Source: Adiantum capillus-veneris
Lineage: Eukaryota; Streptophyta; Polypodiopsida; Polypodiales; Pteridaceae
DNA: 64,000 nt
Direction of reading: 5' to 3'
Assembly: GCA_014529385.2 (NCBI GenBank)
Contig: CM043968.1
Location: 124,889,518 to 124,953,517 of the forward strand
Shown: one piece after another, positions 25,096 through 36,606 of the stretch
Position numbering within the stretch: the stretch's first letter is position 1
Layout: each line of letters starts with the position of its first letter
Made by a program: the position numbers and the translations under genes
Notes under the pieces: generated by a model
What the model saw: only the letters and a program-made list of their open reading frames with translations
Database searches by the model: none
What the model was told of the DNA's origin: nothing

Positions 25096-27906
25096 GGATC
25101 CTGTAACTCCAATTTCAGAAGTTAGCGTCTTTTTAGTACTGAAAGCCGAAATGAAGCTTTTAACTATTCAAATGACTTGAAAATTGAAACATGAGCTATT
25201 CAGGGCCTAAGGATGCATGTAGGTGAAAAAATATGCAAACTGGGCTCAAAAACATGCTTGAGACATCATACGCGTATGATGTCTTTTGTGTCAGAATGAC
25301 TTCATATTGGTTGTGCTTGTAGCTGATAGTGTATACATGAGTATCATATGCTTGGATTTGAGTTTGGATCCCATTTGGTCAAGTTTTGGCCAGTTTAGTC
25401 CAGTTCAGGCTCTTGGCAAAATTTTGAAAGGGAATTGGATTTTATGATCCAAATTGGGTAAAACTTGGTGGATTACTTTCAAATGGCATGTAGAACACTT
25501 CTGTTTGGTGGTTGAAGCCCTGAGGTGCCAAAATCACATAGTGAGACATCATACGCGTATGATGTCTTTTAGTGCATTTTTGGACCAATTTTCTCTATAA
25601 GCTTGGTTTTGGCTTTAGATAGGCTTATTCAGTGGATTTATCAAGTTTGGATAGAATTTGGACTAAAAATGGCTCTGGAGACATCATACGCGTATGATGT
25701 CTTTTTCATCAATTTTTCATGGGATTGGTTCTGTGGACTCTCCATGTGCTAGTGAAGGACTGTTTATACTCAAATCTTGGTTTGGACTTGAATATGTTGG
25801 ATTTGGGACAAAAATAGGCTTTGTATGAAGGATTTTCTCTTAATTGGGCTAATGGGGTGATCCACTTGACCAAATGGTTCCAAACTTCATATGTAGCATG
25901 TATTAGATATATATAATGGATGTATGATGACAAATGAGCATTTTTGGCTCTGTAAGTGCAAATAGACATCATACGCGTATGATGTCTTTTGTGTCAAAAT
26001 GGTGCTTTTTGGTTCCAGATAGCTTGTAGATGTGTTAATCAACAATCCTACAAAGTTTCAATGAGTTTGGAGTTATTTTGACAAAATTAGGACCAAAAAT
26101 CAATTTTATGGCCTACTTGCGTCTTTTTGGTTTTCCTTGGGTTTTCTAACTCCAATTCTCATGATACTTGGTTCATAGGATGTGATTAACATGTGGAATG
26201 AGGCTATGCACTCAAATGTTGAAATGGATGTGAAAATCATGCTGTGAGACATCATACGCGTATGATGTCTTTTCTTGAAATGTTGGTCTTTTTGTGCAAA
26301 GAATGCTTTGTGCTAGTGCCCTAAGCCCTGCTAACTAGTTTTCAACTTAAAAAGTCATCAGTTTAGCTAAAAAGCCCCCTTATAGGCATTTCAGTCTCCG
26401 AAGTCGTCTTTTTGCCTTGGAGTTGAATTTCTTCAACTTTTCTTCTCGAGAGTTGCATTTCCAGCTCATTGGATATGTTGTGAAGCCACCTATTTGGTTG
26501 AACTTGACTTTGGCTCCCCGTTCTCCATCTTTCTCCATTTGGTTGCCCGAAAGCGTCTTTTTCACCATCGGTAAGTGAATCAGCTTTCTTTTGGGTTTTG
26601 CTTGCAAACATAAGTCATCCATGTATATTTGAAGCTGCTTGTGAAGTTTCATGTCATTTGGTCGTCAATTTTAGCCGTTATGCCAAAATGACGCTTTGTG
26701 TGTCCGCCGCCGAATCGGTTGTTCCGACCTACTTTTGGTGATCCAAACCCGGAGATACTCCATGGTTGCATTGCCCTCGATGTTGTTAAGCTTCCTGAGA
26801 AGTTTTGTGTCGTTTCGACAACTTTTTCTGTTTGCCTCTTGCAGGCTCTGTTGACCTAGGGTTTTTCAAGTCGTTCTTTCTCGAGCTTTGAGTGTTAGAA
26901 ACCCATCTTCTATGTTAGGGTAACCCACCTCTAAGTTCTTGCAAGGTTTGGTTAGGCGGTTGTGCCCCTACCTAGCGTTCTTCCCCATTCCCCGTCTGCT
27001 CTTGTTTCTTGGTTTTGGTGAGTTTTCGCGACAAAAGTTAACGATAAGCATCAAAAGCTTATGGCAACGAGTCTACCTCTCATGTCTGGTGTCCTCTGAG
27101 CTCTCGTAGCAGTCGTAGAAGGCGGTAGAAGGTCGGATGCTCCTGTGTGCTCTTTGCTCTCTCCAAGAAGGTAATAGTGGAAATGAGCTTGATAGTGAAG
27201 TGAAAAATACTTAACTTCGGGCTTCCCGGATCACTTGTTACCAAATTTGACATGTGCTCCTATCTCGTCGTGAAATGCACTTTAGGATTTGAAATTTCTC
27301 AATTTGGACTCCGTTTGACCTGTTTCTGAGAAATCTGTCCACTTTGCCAAAATTCTGTCATTTCGGGCTTTCCGCAACTTTTTCAGAATTGTACCCCATT
27401 TTTACCATGGGTTGCCCTTGTCATTAGGATCATCACCGTCTATTCTTTTCTTTTTTCCGATCTCATTTCACCTGCTTTTTTATTTTTATTTTACTTTTAT
27501 TAAGAAAATCATAAAAAATAAAGGAAAATAGCAAATTGAAGCCAAAAAATTCCAAACATACACGATAAATAGCTGGTAACCCTGTGTATATGAATATACA
27601 CTTCTTTGTGATTTTTGGACTTGGATTACCACTTTTTTCCACTTTTTAGCTCCAAAAACACTCTTATTTAGTGATATTTACACATCTAGAGACCCAAATT
27701 CATCATTTGATCTCTTCTTGTTGCAAAACAAGGTATATAAGGGCATAAATATTATCAATATCCGCAATCAAACATAAAAAAATGCAAAATCATGTAAGAC
27801 ACTGCCCTTGTAATATAATTTTTGTTTTTCTTTGTTTTTTCCGCTTGTAGCTGCTTTGTAGCTCCTGTATACCTCCCCCCCTCCTAGTATGAGTCCTCCC
27901 GGACGA
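25096..27906 (-). other. Non-coding spacer between pol and ORF3 of F
   Basis: 2.8 kb with no plausible gene. Five copies of a 24-bp palindrome lie in its first 1.2 kb (listed separately). The AT content rises towards 27480-27800. The part near 26608-26630 is a 23-base identical copy of the RT active-site region of the same element. Confidence 0.7.
25261..26270. repeat. Palindrome array 1 (five 24-bp palindromes)
   Basis: Perfect palindromes (half-site AGACATCATACG) at 25261-25284, 25544-25567, 25679-25702, 25964-25987 and 26247-26270. Start-to-start distances are 283, 135, 285 and 283. Intervening sequence is diverged but similar to that in the second array (37677-38398), e.g. CAGTTCAGGCTCTTGGC against TAGTTCAGGCTTTTCTTGGC. 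Confidence 0.85.
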
Positions 27907-30900
27907 CTATGAAGTGTCTGTGGGTGAAGCATTGTAGTTGTTTTGGTCATAAGTTCCCAATGCAATTGTAGAGCGATGATACAACAGTCTTTCCAATAAA
28001 GCTGCTCTTTGTTTGATTGAAGGATTGGTGGTCGGGTTTTGGGTTGGTTTTGGCACTTCGGTAGTAGAATCAGTAGATGGATTCTTCGTTACCTTGTTGT
28101 CTTTTTTCACAATCCAAATCTGCTTCCGCTTTGCTTGTGCTTGCCGCAAACTCTTTGCGACCCAAACCTGCTTTGTTCTGTGTGTTGATTTCCTCGCCTT
28201 GAAATGCCTAGGAGTTTCCGTTGATTGTATTGAAGGGAGTTCCTGTTTACAAATCTTTGGGATCCAAATTTGCTTGCTATAGCTTTGTGCCGTCATGAAC
28301 TTCTTTGGAATCCAGATCTGTTTCACTGTCCTTGATTGTCTGGAATCACTCTGTTGTCTGGTATTGAAGACTCTGTTTTCCACCTTTGTGTTCTCTGGCA
28401 CAGCCTTTTTTGGTCTCCATACCAACTTTGACTCCGTTTTTTTCCAAGGTTGAGCTGTTATATTATTGCTTGTCTTCCTTATCCACTGTTGAGAATTCCT
28501 CGTCGAAGAGTAATCCGGTTGTATAGAAACTTTTGGTTGCCATTGCTTCTTCTTTTTCTCTGGTTGTTGTTTATCTTTGTCTTTGGATTCGTCCTTTGGA
28601 GTTGGCTCTTCTCCTTTGGTGAACTTAACTGATTGACTTTCACCTTCGTATTTGATAAGCACTGAATTAGAACTCCAGTCAATCATTGCATTGTATTGCT
28701 TCTGCCATGGTTGTCCTAGCAATAATGGATGTTGTGTAGCTTGGTCTTCAACCACGTAAAACATATGAGGATACACATATTGGTTAATCTGTATATGTAA
28801 AACTGTGCATCCGACAGTTTTGATTGAATTCTCAGAGTAACTCTTTAACTCTTGCTTGGCAGTTTGTAGTTTAGTGTCATTTGTCAATTGTCTATACAAA
28901 CTGAGTGAAAGTAGGTTAGCTTGAGCTCCTGAATCCAATAGTGCTCTGGCTTTGATTTGGTTGGTTCCTACTTTGCATTCAATGATGGGTTCTTCTTTGT
29001 CATTATCCATTTCTGTTATACTGACTGCGTTTATTCGTATTGCTCCTTCATTGCGCTGTTTCTGACGCAGTAGTCTTCTTTTCTCCATTCTTTCCTTCGC
29101 CTCGGCTTGCGCTTCCTCCTCAATCTTTTTCTTTTTCTGGACACGCAGCTTTTCTTGATGTATTTTGAGAAGCATGTCTTGTGTTAGCGGCAACAGATAC
29201 TTTTTCACTCTGCATCCACTAATCCAATTGGGCATTTCTTCTCCGTCTAATGTAGCAAGCTTGACGGCTCCACTTGGTGATAGATCTTTAATCACCAGAG
29301 GTCCCATCCCTCGCTTTTTAAGCTTCTTAGCATGCTGTTTCAGAGTGTAAACTAGGACATAGTCCCCAACTTTAAACTCTTTAGTCCGCACATGCTTATC
29401 AAAAAATTCCTTTTGTCGCCTTTTTTGAGCGTAGATAGAAGCTACTGCTTTTAGGCGAAGCTCATCTAGCTTTTCCAGGTCATCTATTCTATCAGAGAGC
29501 TCGTGCCCTGTCCACTCTAGATCCTTAGCCACCCTTAAGGTTGAAATCAAGAATTCTATTGGTAAGATAGCATTTAGCCCAAAAACCATGTTATATGGGG
29601 TCGTTCCTATTGATGTTTTATATGCTACCCTATATGCCCATAATGTTGAATGCAACTTCTGGTCCCAGTCAGTTCTCGACTCAGATACAATCTTCGTAAG
29701 GACCGTGCATATGGTTTTGTTTGTTGCTTCAGCTTGTCCGTTTGCTTGTGGATGATACGGGGCTGATTTCCTATGGATTACCATGAATTCATCTAGAAGG
29801 ATCTCTATCACTTCATTTATGAAATGTGTGCCTCGATCACTCACAATTTCTATTGGCAATCCATATCGTACAAAGACGTATTCATATAGAAATTGTGCCG
29901 TGGTCCTGGCATCTGCTTTTTGAGTTGCCTTTGCTTCGACCCACTTTGTTAGATAGTCTGTAGCCACAATGATGTATTGTGCATGAGTCTTATATGCAGG
30001 AGGTGAAATGGGTCCGACATAATCAATCCCCCATTTTGCAAAAGCTCTTGCCCCCATCATTGGTCTAAGCGGCATATCATCTCTTTTAAGTGGTACTTTG
30101 GTCCGCTGACAGTCATCACACCGTTTAACGTATTCCTCAGCGTCCATATGTAATGTTGGCCACCATATTCCTGCGGCTAAGACAAGTTTTGCTGTCTTAT
30201 CACCTGAGAAATGGCCTCCACCTACTCCTCCATGAGCTTGCTCCAGGATTATCACATACTCAGACTCTGATGCGCAAATCCTAAGCTGGTTGTCTTTACC
30301 TCTCTTATAGAGTTGATCTCCTATTAAAGCGTAATCTCTAGCTTCTGTCTCTACAGATTTCTGACGAGCTTTTGACGTTCCTTCTGGGAAAGTTCTATTT
30401 GTGAGATATTCAACAATATACTGACTCCATTCTGGAGCGATCATTATCTGATATAATGTCGAATACTCGGCTGGCGGTTTTGATGAACATACAATACATA
30501 CAGTGACATATTCATGTACGCTTTCTTTCATTCCTGGCCAATAGACTCCCAATTGTAACAAATTCCTATATGTGTTCCTTCTTGAACAATGAAATGCACA
30601 TTCCTGAACATGTGCTTCGCGCAGATATATATTATATTCCTCAGGATTGATGCATAGTCGTAAAACATGATCATTTCCCAATTGATACAACCTTCCTGCA
30701 ACCAATTGAAGATTCTTGGATTGCTGAATAGCAATATGTTTCAGGTTGTATTCTCTTCTATCGAACTCTCCTCCATAGGTTAATAGGTTAACGACATTTT
30801 GAGACCACCTCGGTATCATTTCTATGTTGAACAAGTACGCGTCTGGCATGTCGTCATCTACTCCTATAGGGTCTTCTCCATTCGTCAATCGCGAAAGATG

Positions 30901-32286
30901 ATCAGCTCTAAGATGTGTTTTTCCTTTCTTTACTACTACCGTGAAGTCGAATTCCAGTAAGATAATGAACCATCTCACTATTCTCCCGGTATTGCATGGT
31001 TTATTCACTAGGTAGAGCAAGGCTTGGTGATCCGTAAAAAACACAAACTTGTTGGCTAGAAGATAATGCCGAAATTTCTTCACAGCATAGATCATTCCTA
31101 ATCCTTCTCGCTCTGTTGTGGTGTAATTCTTCTCTGCATTGTTGAGCTGTCGACTGGCGTAACAGATAGGAAAATCCATGTTTCCTTCTTCTGGCTGAGC
31201 CAGAATGCATCCTATTGCATATGCCGAAGCATCTATATGCACATGGAATATCTTCTCCCAATCTGGTGATTTCAAGACTGGAGCAGTAATGAGTGCCTCT
31301 TTCAATTTCTTGAACGATTCCTCACACTCCTCTGTCCATTCAAAGTTCACTATTAGCCTGTAAAGTGGTTGGCCTATTATAGCGTACATGTAAATGAATC
31401 GTCTATAATATCCACAATGTCCCATAAAGCTCTGTACTTGTTTCGCATTGGTTGGTCTAGGCATATCCACTATAACTTTTATCTTCTCTAAATCCGTGGA
31501 TATTCCGTTTTGTGAGACAATATGTCCCAGAATTCTACCCTGTCGGACCATAAACACACATTTCTCAGGATTGAGACAAATGCGATATGTCCTACATTTC
31601 TCAAATACTTTTCTTAGGTGTTCTAGATGCTCATCTCTCAGTAGAGAATGTACACATAAGTCATCCATGTATATTTCGAGAAACAACCTTAAGTATTCCT
31701 TGAAAGCATGCGTCATCAGCCTCTGGAAGGTTGCGGGAGCATTGGTTAGACCAAAAGGCATAACCCGATAAGCATAAATTCCCCACTCCGTTGCAAAAGC
31801 TGTTTTATGTTGATCTTCTGGTGCTATGGCTAGCTGGTTATATCCTGAAAAACCATCAAGAAAGGAGTATGCTGTTTTCCCTGATACACGCTCTAGAACA
31901 TGATCAGTTATCGGCAGGGGATAATTGTCCCTGATTGTTGCAGCATTCACTTTCTTTAAGTTGACACACACTCGGAGTTTTCCGTTCTTCTTAGGTACTA
32001 CCACAATCGGAGATACCCAATCGGTGTGTTCAATCTCGTATATGAATTCAGCTTCCATTAGCTTATCTATCTCTTCCTTGATTCGCTTAGCAAAAGTATC
32101 ATTATATGTGTATGGTCTCTGTCTGCTAGGCTTTGCGTCTTGTTTCAGTGGGATTGAGTGTTGGCATATCGATGGGTCAACTCCCTTTAAGTCCTTATAA
32201 GACCATGCAAACACATCCCTGTACTCTCTGAGAAGACTCAAAAGTCTCTCTTCCTCGCTTGGAGACAAATCTGTGGCTATGTACAC
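27907..32286 (-). CDS. pol: Ty3/gypsy Pol: RT, RNase H, double H2C2, integrase, second protease-like domain
   Basis: A single open 1459-codon frame. RT: catalytic Asp at about residue 144 (FLDGFSGYNQ) and YMDD at 206-209. RNase H: Asp 352, Glu 392 or 394, Asp 419. Two H2C2 modules: H559, H566, C597, C600 and H685, H692, C723, C726, with identical H-X6-H-X30-C-X2-C spacing. Integrase core: Asp 755, Asp 817 and Glu 853 (D-D-35-E). A second retropepsin-like domain follows at about 1097-1205 (LLDSGAQANLLS, then LLLGQPWQKQYNAMIDW), and then a basic tail with W-x-x-K repeats. The frame overlaps the previous one by about ten bases in a different frame, so Gag and Pol were probably joined by frameshifting or by a mutation. 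It should encode copying, RNA degradation and integration enzymes. Confidence 0.9.
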   Translation of the reverse strand: MYIATDLSPSEEERLLSLLREYRDVFAWSYKDLKGVDPSICQHSIPLKQDAKPSRQRPYTYNDTFAKRIKEEIDKLMEAEFIYEIEHTDWVSPIVVVPKKNGKLRVCVNLKKVNAATIRDNYPLPITDHVLERVSGKTAYSFLDGFSGYNQLAIAPEDQHKTAFATEWGIYAYRVMPFGLTNAPATFQRLMTHAFKEYLRLFLEIYMDDLCVHSLLRDEHLEHLRKVFEKCRTYRICLNPEKCVFMVRQGRILGHIVSQNGISTDLEKIKVIVDMPRPTNAKQVQSFMGHCGYYRRFIYMYAIIGQPLYRLIVNFEWTEECEESFKKLKEALITAPVLKSPDWEKIFHVHIDASAYAIGCILAQPEEGNMDFPICYASRQLNNAEKNYTTTEREGLGMIYAVKKFRHYLLANKFVFFTDHQALLYLVNKPCNTGRIVRWFIILLEFDFTVVVKKGKTHLRADHLSRLTNGEDPIGVDDDMPDAYLFNIEMIPRWSQNVVNLLTYGGEFDRREYNLKHIAIQQSKNLQLVAGRLYQLGNDHVLRLCINPEEYNIYLREAHVQECAFHCSRRNTYRNLLQLGVYWPGMKESVHEYVTVCIVCSSKPPAEYSTLYQIMIAPEWSQYIVEYLTNRTFPEGTSKARQKSVETEARDYALIGDQLYKRGKDNQLRICASESEYVIILEQAHGGVGGGHFSGDKTAKLVLAAGIWWPTLHMDAEEYVKRCDDCQRTKVPLKRDDMPLRPMMGARAFAKWGIDYVGPISPPAYKTHAQYIIVATDYLTKWVEAKATQKADARTTAQFLYEYVFVRYGLPIEIVSDRGTHFINEVIEILLDEFMVIHRKSAPYHPQANGQAEATNKTICTVLTKIVSESRTDWDQKLHSTLWAYRVAYKTSIGTTPYNMVFGLNAILPIEFLISTLRVAKDLEWTGHELSDRIDDLEKLDELRLKAVASIYAQKRRQKEFFDKHVRTKEFKVGDYVLVYTLKQHAKKLKKRGMGPLVIKDLSPSGAVKLATLDGEEMPNWISGCRVKKYLLPLTQDMLLKIHQEKLRVQKKKKIEEEAQAEAKERMEKRRLLRQKQRNEGAIRINAVSITEMDNDKEEPIIECKVGTNQIKARALLDSGAQANLLSLSLYRQLTNDTKLQTAKQELKSYSENSIKTVGCTVLHIQINQYVYPHMFYVVEDQATQHPLLLGQPWQKQYNAMIDWSSNSVLIKYEGESQSVKFTKGEEPTPKDESKDKDKQQPEKKKKQWQPKVSIQPDYSSTRNSQQWIRKTSNNITAQPWKKTESKLVWRPKKAVPENTKVENRVFNTRQQSDSRQSRTVKQIWIPKKFMTAQSYSKQIWIPKICKQELPSIQSTETPRHFKARKSTHRTKQVWVAKSLRQAQAKRKQIWIVKKDNKVTKNPSTDSTTEVPKPTQNPTTNPSIKQRAALLERLLYHRSTIALGTYDQNNYNASPTDTS
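28102..28554 (-). other. Repeated K-x-W-x-x-K motifs in the Pol tail
   Basis: Residues about 1245-1395 of Pol. Trp residues near 1249, 1268, 1290, 1325, 1341, 1375 and 1391 lie in short motifs such as KQIWIPKK, KQVWVAKS and KQIWIVKK, in a very basic stretch. Copy D has two similar motifs at the same place (YKWVPKA and DQIWVPKH near 56220-56400). No function known to me. Confidence 0.7.
28672..28998 (-). other. Second retropepsin-like domain (AP2) after integrase in F
   Basis: Residues about 1097-1205 of Pol. It has the catalytic D-S-G triplet at 1118-1120 inside ALLDSGAQANLLSLSLYRQL, a hydrophobic middle, and the family-typical LLLGQPW...IDW ending. Ty3/gypsy elements normally carry one protease, upstream of RT, and F has that as well (33640-33800). 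The domain continues in frame from integrase. Copy D has the equivalent at 55687-56005. Confidence 0.75.
30103..30618 (-). other. Tandem integrase H2C2 modules in F
   Basis: Residues about 557-602 (30481-30618) and 682-728 (30103-30243) each show the integrase N-terminal zinc pattern, with similar sequence before them (LYQLGNDHVLRLC and LYKRGKDNQLRIC). Copy D has a single such module (54309-54600). The duplicated unit, including its upstream linker, is about 125 residues. Confidence 0.75.
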
Positions 32287-33587
32287 CGTCTAGGCGTCTC
32301 ACCTGGAGCTGCTAAATCAACTTTTTTTGCATCCTCCGGTCCGTCATAAGATTCGTTCTCCTTCCTCTCTCGAATAGGTGGGGTTAATATCACCTTCCTA
32401 TCCTCTATTGTGAATTTCCTATAGTGAGAGGGAACATCCATGTTTTCCTTGATTTTGACGTTTTCGTCCTCTCCACTCTCAATTTCTGTCGTCCAAACTT
32501 CCTTCAGAGTTTTCTTGAGCTCTCTGTACTTGTTTCTACGTTCTAACTTGGACTCCGTGTATTCTCTGTTGCGCTTGTTCTTTTCTGATTTTTCTGTTTC
32601 AGTTTTCGTTCCATTCTTTTGAACTTGATTTCTTGAGCCTCTTTTGTCTTTTCGTAAGCTCTTTTGATCACTGCCTCTCATTCTTCCAGAAATCTTATCC
32701 TTAACACAATCTTCAGCCTTTACTAGCATTAGGAATTGATTTTTTCCTCTTATTCTAGGCATCGGATTGGTTCTAACCCCTTTTGTTTTTTTCTTTGCTC
32801 TATAGTGTTTCTGGCGTTGTTTAGTTTGGTTCGGAAAATCATAAAATCGGACATCCGTTATAGTTTCTTCGTTTCCGCTTGAATTGTCCGTTGACTCGTT
32901 GTCTGCTTCATTTCCCCACTCTGGATGATTGGGAATGTCGTGAAACACCTCTTCTTCATCTTCCTTTTCCAGTGTATCGTTCTTTTCAGTTTCTTTTTCG
33001 AGTACAGTTCTCAACATGAAATACGGAACCACGTCGTACCCGTCCTTGTCGCAAAATTTCGTTGTGGGACCATCCGGAATTGCACAAACATCTAGGGTTG
33101 CTAGAATGTGTGTCCATTCTAATGGTTCAAACGTGTCCTCTGGAAAGGGTTCTCCTACATAAGTTTCGTCTTCGATAGCCCTTTCTAAAACACATTCTTC
33201 TCGTTTCAGACTTCCACATTTCGAAGCTCCACACATCCATAACTCCTTGGGTTTACCTAACCAAGCTGGAAATTCGGATCCCGCCAAAGTAGCTGAATCA
33301 AACTCCTCCACCGGTGTTCGGTTCACATCTTTGTAGCTATGGTCTTTCAGGTTCACACGTGTAGTGGTTTCCATATTTCTCAAGTATATGTGATCGTAGC
33401 CCCAATCTTGGACCATTTTCAACTGTCTCATGAATGGTCTTCCCAATATGATATCATAGTTATTCTCCTTGGCAAAATCGACAATAGCAAAAGTATGTTC
33501 GTATTCAATGCCGCAAGAAGTCACTACAACTTTCTCTAATAACCCCATAGGTTTCTCCATGTGTCCATCTGCTAATTGGAGTTTCAA
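32277..33587 (-). pseudogene. AP1 C-terminal half and linker to RT, element F
   Basis: 436 residues in a frame different from both neighbours. The start matches the protease flap and C-terminal part: the ADGHMEKPMGLLEKVVV segment and IILGRPFMRQLKMVQDW. The rest is a charged, low-complexity linker with many Glu and Lys residues leading into RT. The end overlaps the Pol frame by ten bases, so Pol is one base back relative to this frame. Confidence 0.7.
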
Positions 33588-33588
33588 C

Positions 33589-36500
33589 CTAGTCTTCCTT
33601 ATTGCTGGTTTCCCCCATTTTTTCCAGATTTCTTTTGTAGCAATGGCTACCCCTAGCTCCGCTGTCTAGTATTGCCATCGTCTTCACTCCTTGGAATTCA
33701 ACTGGTAAGGTTGTATTCCCCTCTTCACCTTCGCAATACTCTCCGACCTTGTTTAAGGGTACAGGCTTAGCGTTCTTTTGTGGTTTACTCAGCTCTTGTA
33801 TTCCCTCTTGCAGTCTCGATGTTGGGTCTTTTATCCCAAATTTCTCCAAGCATTTTCCTACAGTGGTCCACATATGTGGTCTTAGCCTCAAAAGCTCAGC
33901 TAGAGTGATAGTGCATGTCACTGGTGTTGACAAAATCTCTATCAATCCTTGCGAGTCCATGACTTTTTCTGATGAGATTTTTCGTGAGGGAAGTGCTCTA
34001 ATCTCGGATTTTGCTTCATACTCTCCTAAGTATGAAGGTAAGGTTTTCAGTGAATGAGGTTTGCTCTCCATTGTTCTAACAGAGCCCCCATCTCCCCAGT
34101 AAGATTGCAGATCCAAGTCCACTTGAGATCCTGCCTCAAATTCCACTATGGGAGGATTCCTGATGTCCTTTTCCCAATTTGTCTGATTAGCTTGGCAACT
34201 TAGCTCGTTTGCAAAGTTTGCCTCTCTCACTTGTTTCCAAAATTCATTGTAATCCTCATCTTTTCCGTAAATCCTCTGTATGACTGGATGAAAACTCTCT
34301 ATCTCCTGATCGGTTGTGTTCAATACTATGCGGTCATCCTTTTGTGTATTTTCAGGCTTTTGTGCACTGGGAGTCTTTTCAGCTACCCGTGAAACGATAG
34401 TCTCTTGCTGAATTGGGTTTTCCTTTCCACAATTCATTGTTTCTTTTGGTGGTTCTAATAAGGCTTGTGCAGTCTCGATCATTCTCTGGCACATTTCAAG
34501 TCTCTGCTTTTCCAATTCCGCGTTTGGGTATGTCATCCACCTCTGTTCTTGTGTTTGGTTGTTCTTTAACCTAGCTTCGTAAGCTCTCATCAGTGCGTCC
34601 AATGGTTCGTGTACTTTGTCGACTAGCACTGATCCCCCTGAGCTTAAGCTCGTTGTTTCTTTGATACTCTTTTGTTTTGTTCTTTCCGGGCTCATCTCTC
34701 GTTTCCCGTTTTGACTCTCAAGTTTTTCTAATCTAGCTTTAGTTTGCTTTAGTTCCTCAGCTAGAATAGCGTCTTCACGTTCTTTTCTCAACTTCATGCG
34801 TGCTTTTTTAGCTTTCTATGTGTTTTTCTGACTCCGCGGTCCTTGACTAACCACTTCAGTCGCTAACTTTCCATTCTCAGGTTCTCTAGTGGTTTTCTTA
34901 GCTTGAGCTCTAGTAACAACTTGCGTTGGTATCAAAGTTTCATTTTCAGACCCACTGCTGGTAGGAATAGTTTCTAGCATATTCAATGTCGTCTTTTGCA
35001 CTTTGTTTGGATTCTTTGAACAATCCTCAATGAAGTGAGTAACCCCACACTCAGTGCAATAAGCGTTAATTCTAATGATTTCCGTATGTGGGCAAACATT
35101 CATCAGATGGTCACCTCCACACTTGTAACAGGGTCCTAGTGCTGGTCTTGGTCCCATTTGATTCGTCCTTTGTGGATAGGATGGTCTTTGTCCTGTTAAC
35201 CCTCCATGAGCTATGAACATCAATGTTCTTGCGTCCAAATTGTATCTCTCTTCATCAGAAGCACTTGTAATTGTTGGTATTCCAACATTCCCAATCATGC
35301 CCCATGGTTCTGGTTGTTTGGGTTCTTCTGGTGGGTAATACATAGTTGGAGACATGTGTGCACCAGATTCTTCATAATAGGCTTGAACAGGCACTAAGTC
35401 TTGTTCTTCCTGATTCTCTAAGGTTGGTGCATATCTAATGCCCACTGGTCTTGCTCCTGGTAAAGGTGGTTGTTGTCCCAATACCGGTTGCGGTCTTTCT
35501 ATCCCCATAGGTCCTGGTACATTTCCCGTTGGGTATCGAGGTACTGGATGTATCTGAGGTGGTGCTAATTGAGCAGGAGGTGCATACTAGCGCTCCCTTA
35601 CATACCCTTTGTTGTAATAGCACTCCTCTGTTGGATGATTTGTCCATTTTTGTTCAATAGCACATCATTTCAGTATTTTTGGCAATGGTTTTCGGTATGG
35701 TGCCATCCTTTTTAGAGCATCTTCTATCATTTGCTCTACATTTGGCATGGTTGTTGTTTGAACATTCTTTTTAGTGGTAGTCTCGCTCGCTACGGAGGAG
35801 GAGCTACTGGATGCAAAATCTGTATCCGCTGACACCTCTCCATAAACCGTACAGTTATCCACTAAGTACAATGCCTCTCTCGTTACTTGCTCGAAACTTG
35901 TACAAGCTTTCAAGTGCAAGTCCTTCTTGAGAGTGTCGTTCCTCAGTCCCTCAATAAAGAGAACAGATAGTCTGTCATCTTATGGTCGTTCACGTACTGG
36001 ACATCTCTCAATGTATTGTTTGAAGCGAAGTGAAGCTTCCTTCACTTTTTCGTGTTCTCTCTGTTTAAAAGCATATATTTGTGAGACCGTATTGTGCTTA
36101 ATCCCTCGTTTTGAGAATTCCTCAGCAAACTCTCTTAGCAAATGGTCAATGTCATGGAATCCCCCTATGTTCATTGGTTGAAACCATGTCAATGCAATAC
36201 CTTCTAGAGTAAGACCAAATCCCTCGTATTGTGTATGGAAATCTGTTATCTGCTCAGCTCTTAAGACTTGCTTAAAGAGTGACACATGTGCATACGGATC
36301 TCCTGAACCACCATACTTCTTTGGCATACACTTGGCTACTTGAGATGGTCTCATACGTCTATGATCTGCTACCAATCTCATTGCTCCTGTGTCTCGGCTA
36401 AATCTTTCTCTAGCATCATGGACTTTATGGGTTACCCTTGTCGGTTCCTCTGCCCTGAATCTACTACTGGGAGGTAAATGTGATGGTTCCGCTTCAAACC

Positions 36501-36606
36501 TTGGACCTGGAGTGGTATAGGTGGGGATTGGAACTGCACTACCTCGATTCGTCTCCATTGACCTCTGGAATGTAATGATCCCATTGGTCCGAGCTTCGGG
36601 TCCCAA
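33589..36606 (-). pseudogene. gag: Gag (capsid to nucleocapsid) and AP1 start, element F
   Basis: One frame with four internal stops (near 35980, 35665, 35588 and 34816). The capsid part has KKYGGSGDPYAHVSLFKQVL and ASLRFKQYIERCP. Two zinc knuckles follow, CYKCGGDHLMNVC and CTECGVTHFIEDC, both C-X2-C-X3-H-X4-C. Near the end are the AP1 catalytic residues ILDSGARG, after which the frame shifts. Each stop could come from one C-to-T change in a Gln or Arg codon (CAA, CAG or CGA), so the ancestral frame was probably continuous. Confidence 0.8.

Noticed and set aside
25261-26270. CRISPR array
   Set aside because: The 24-bp palindromes are 135 or 283-285 bp apart and lie within a plant retrotransposon; spacers of a CRISPR are about 30-40 bp.
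30103-30618. Additional RNase H (aRH) as in Tat elements
   Set aside because: The extra segment between RNase H and integrase has Zn ligands of the H2C2 type and no RNase H motifs.
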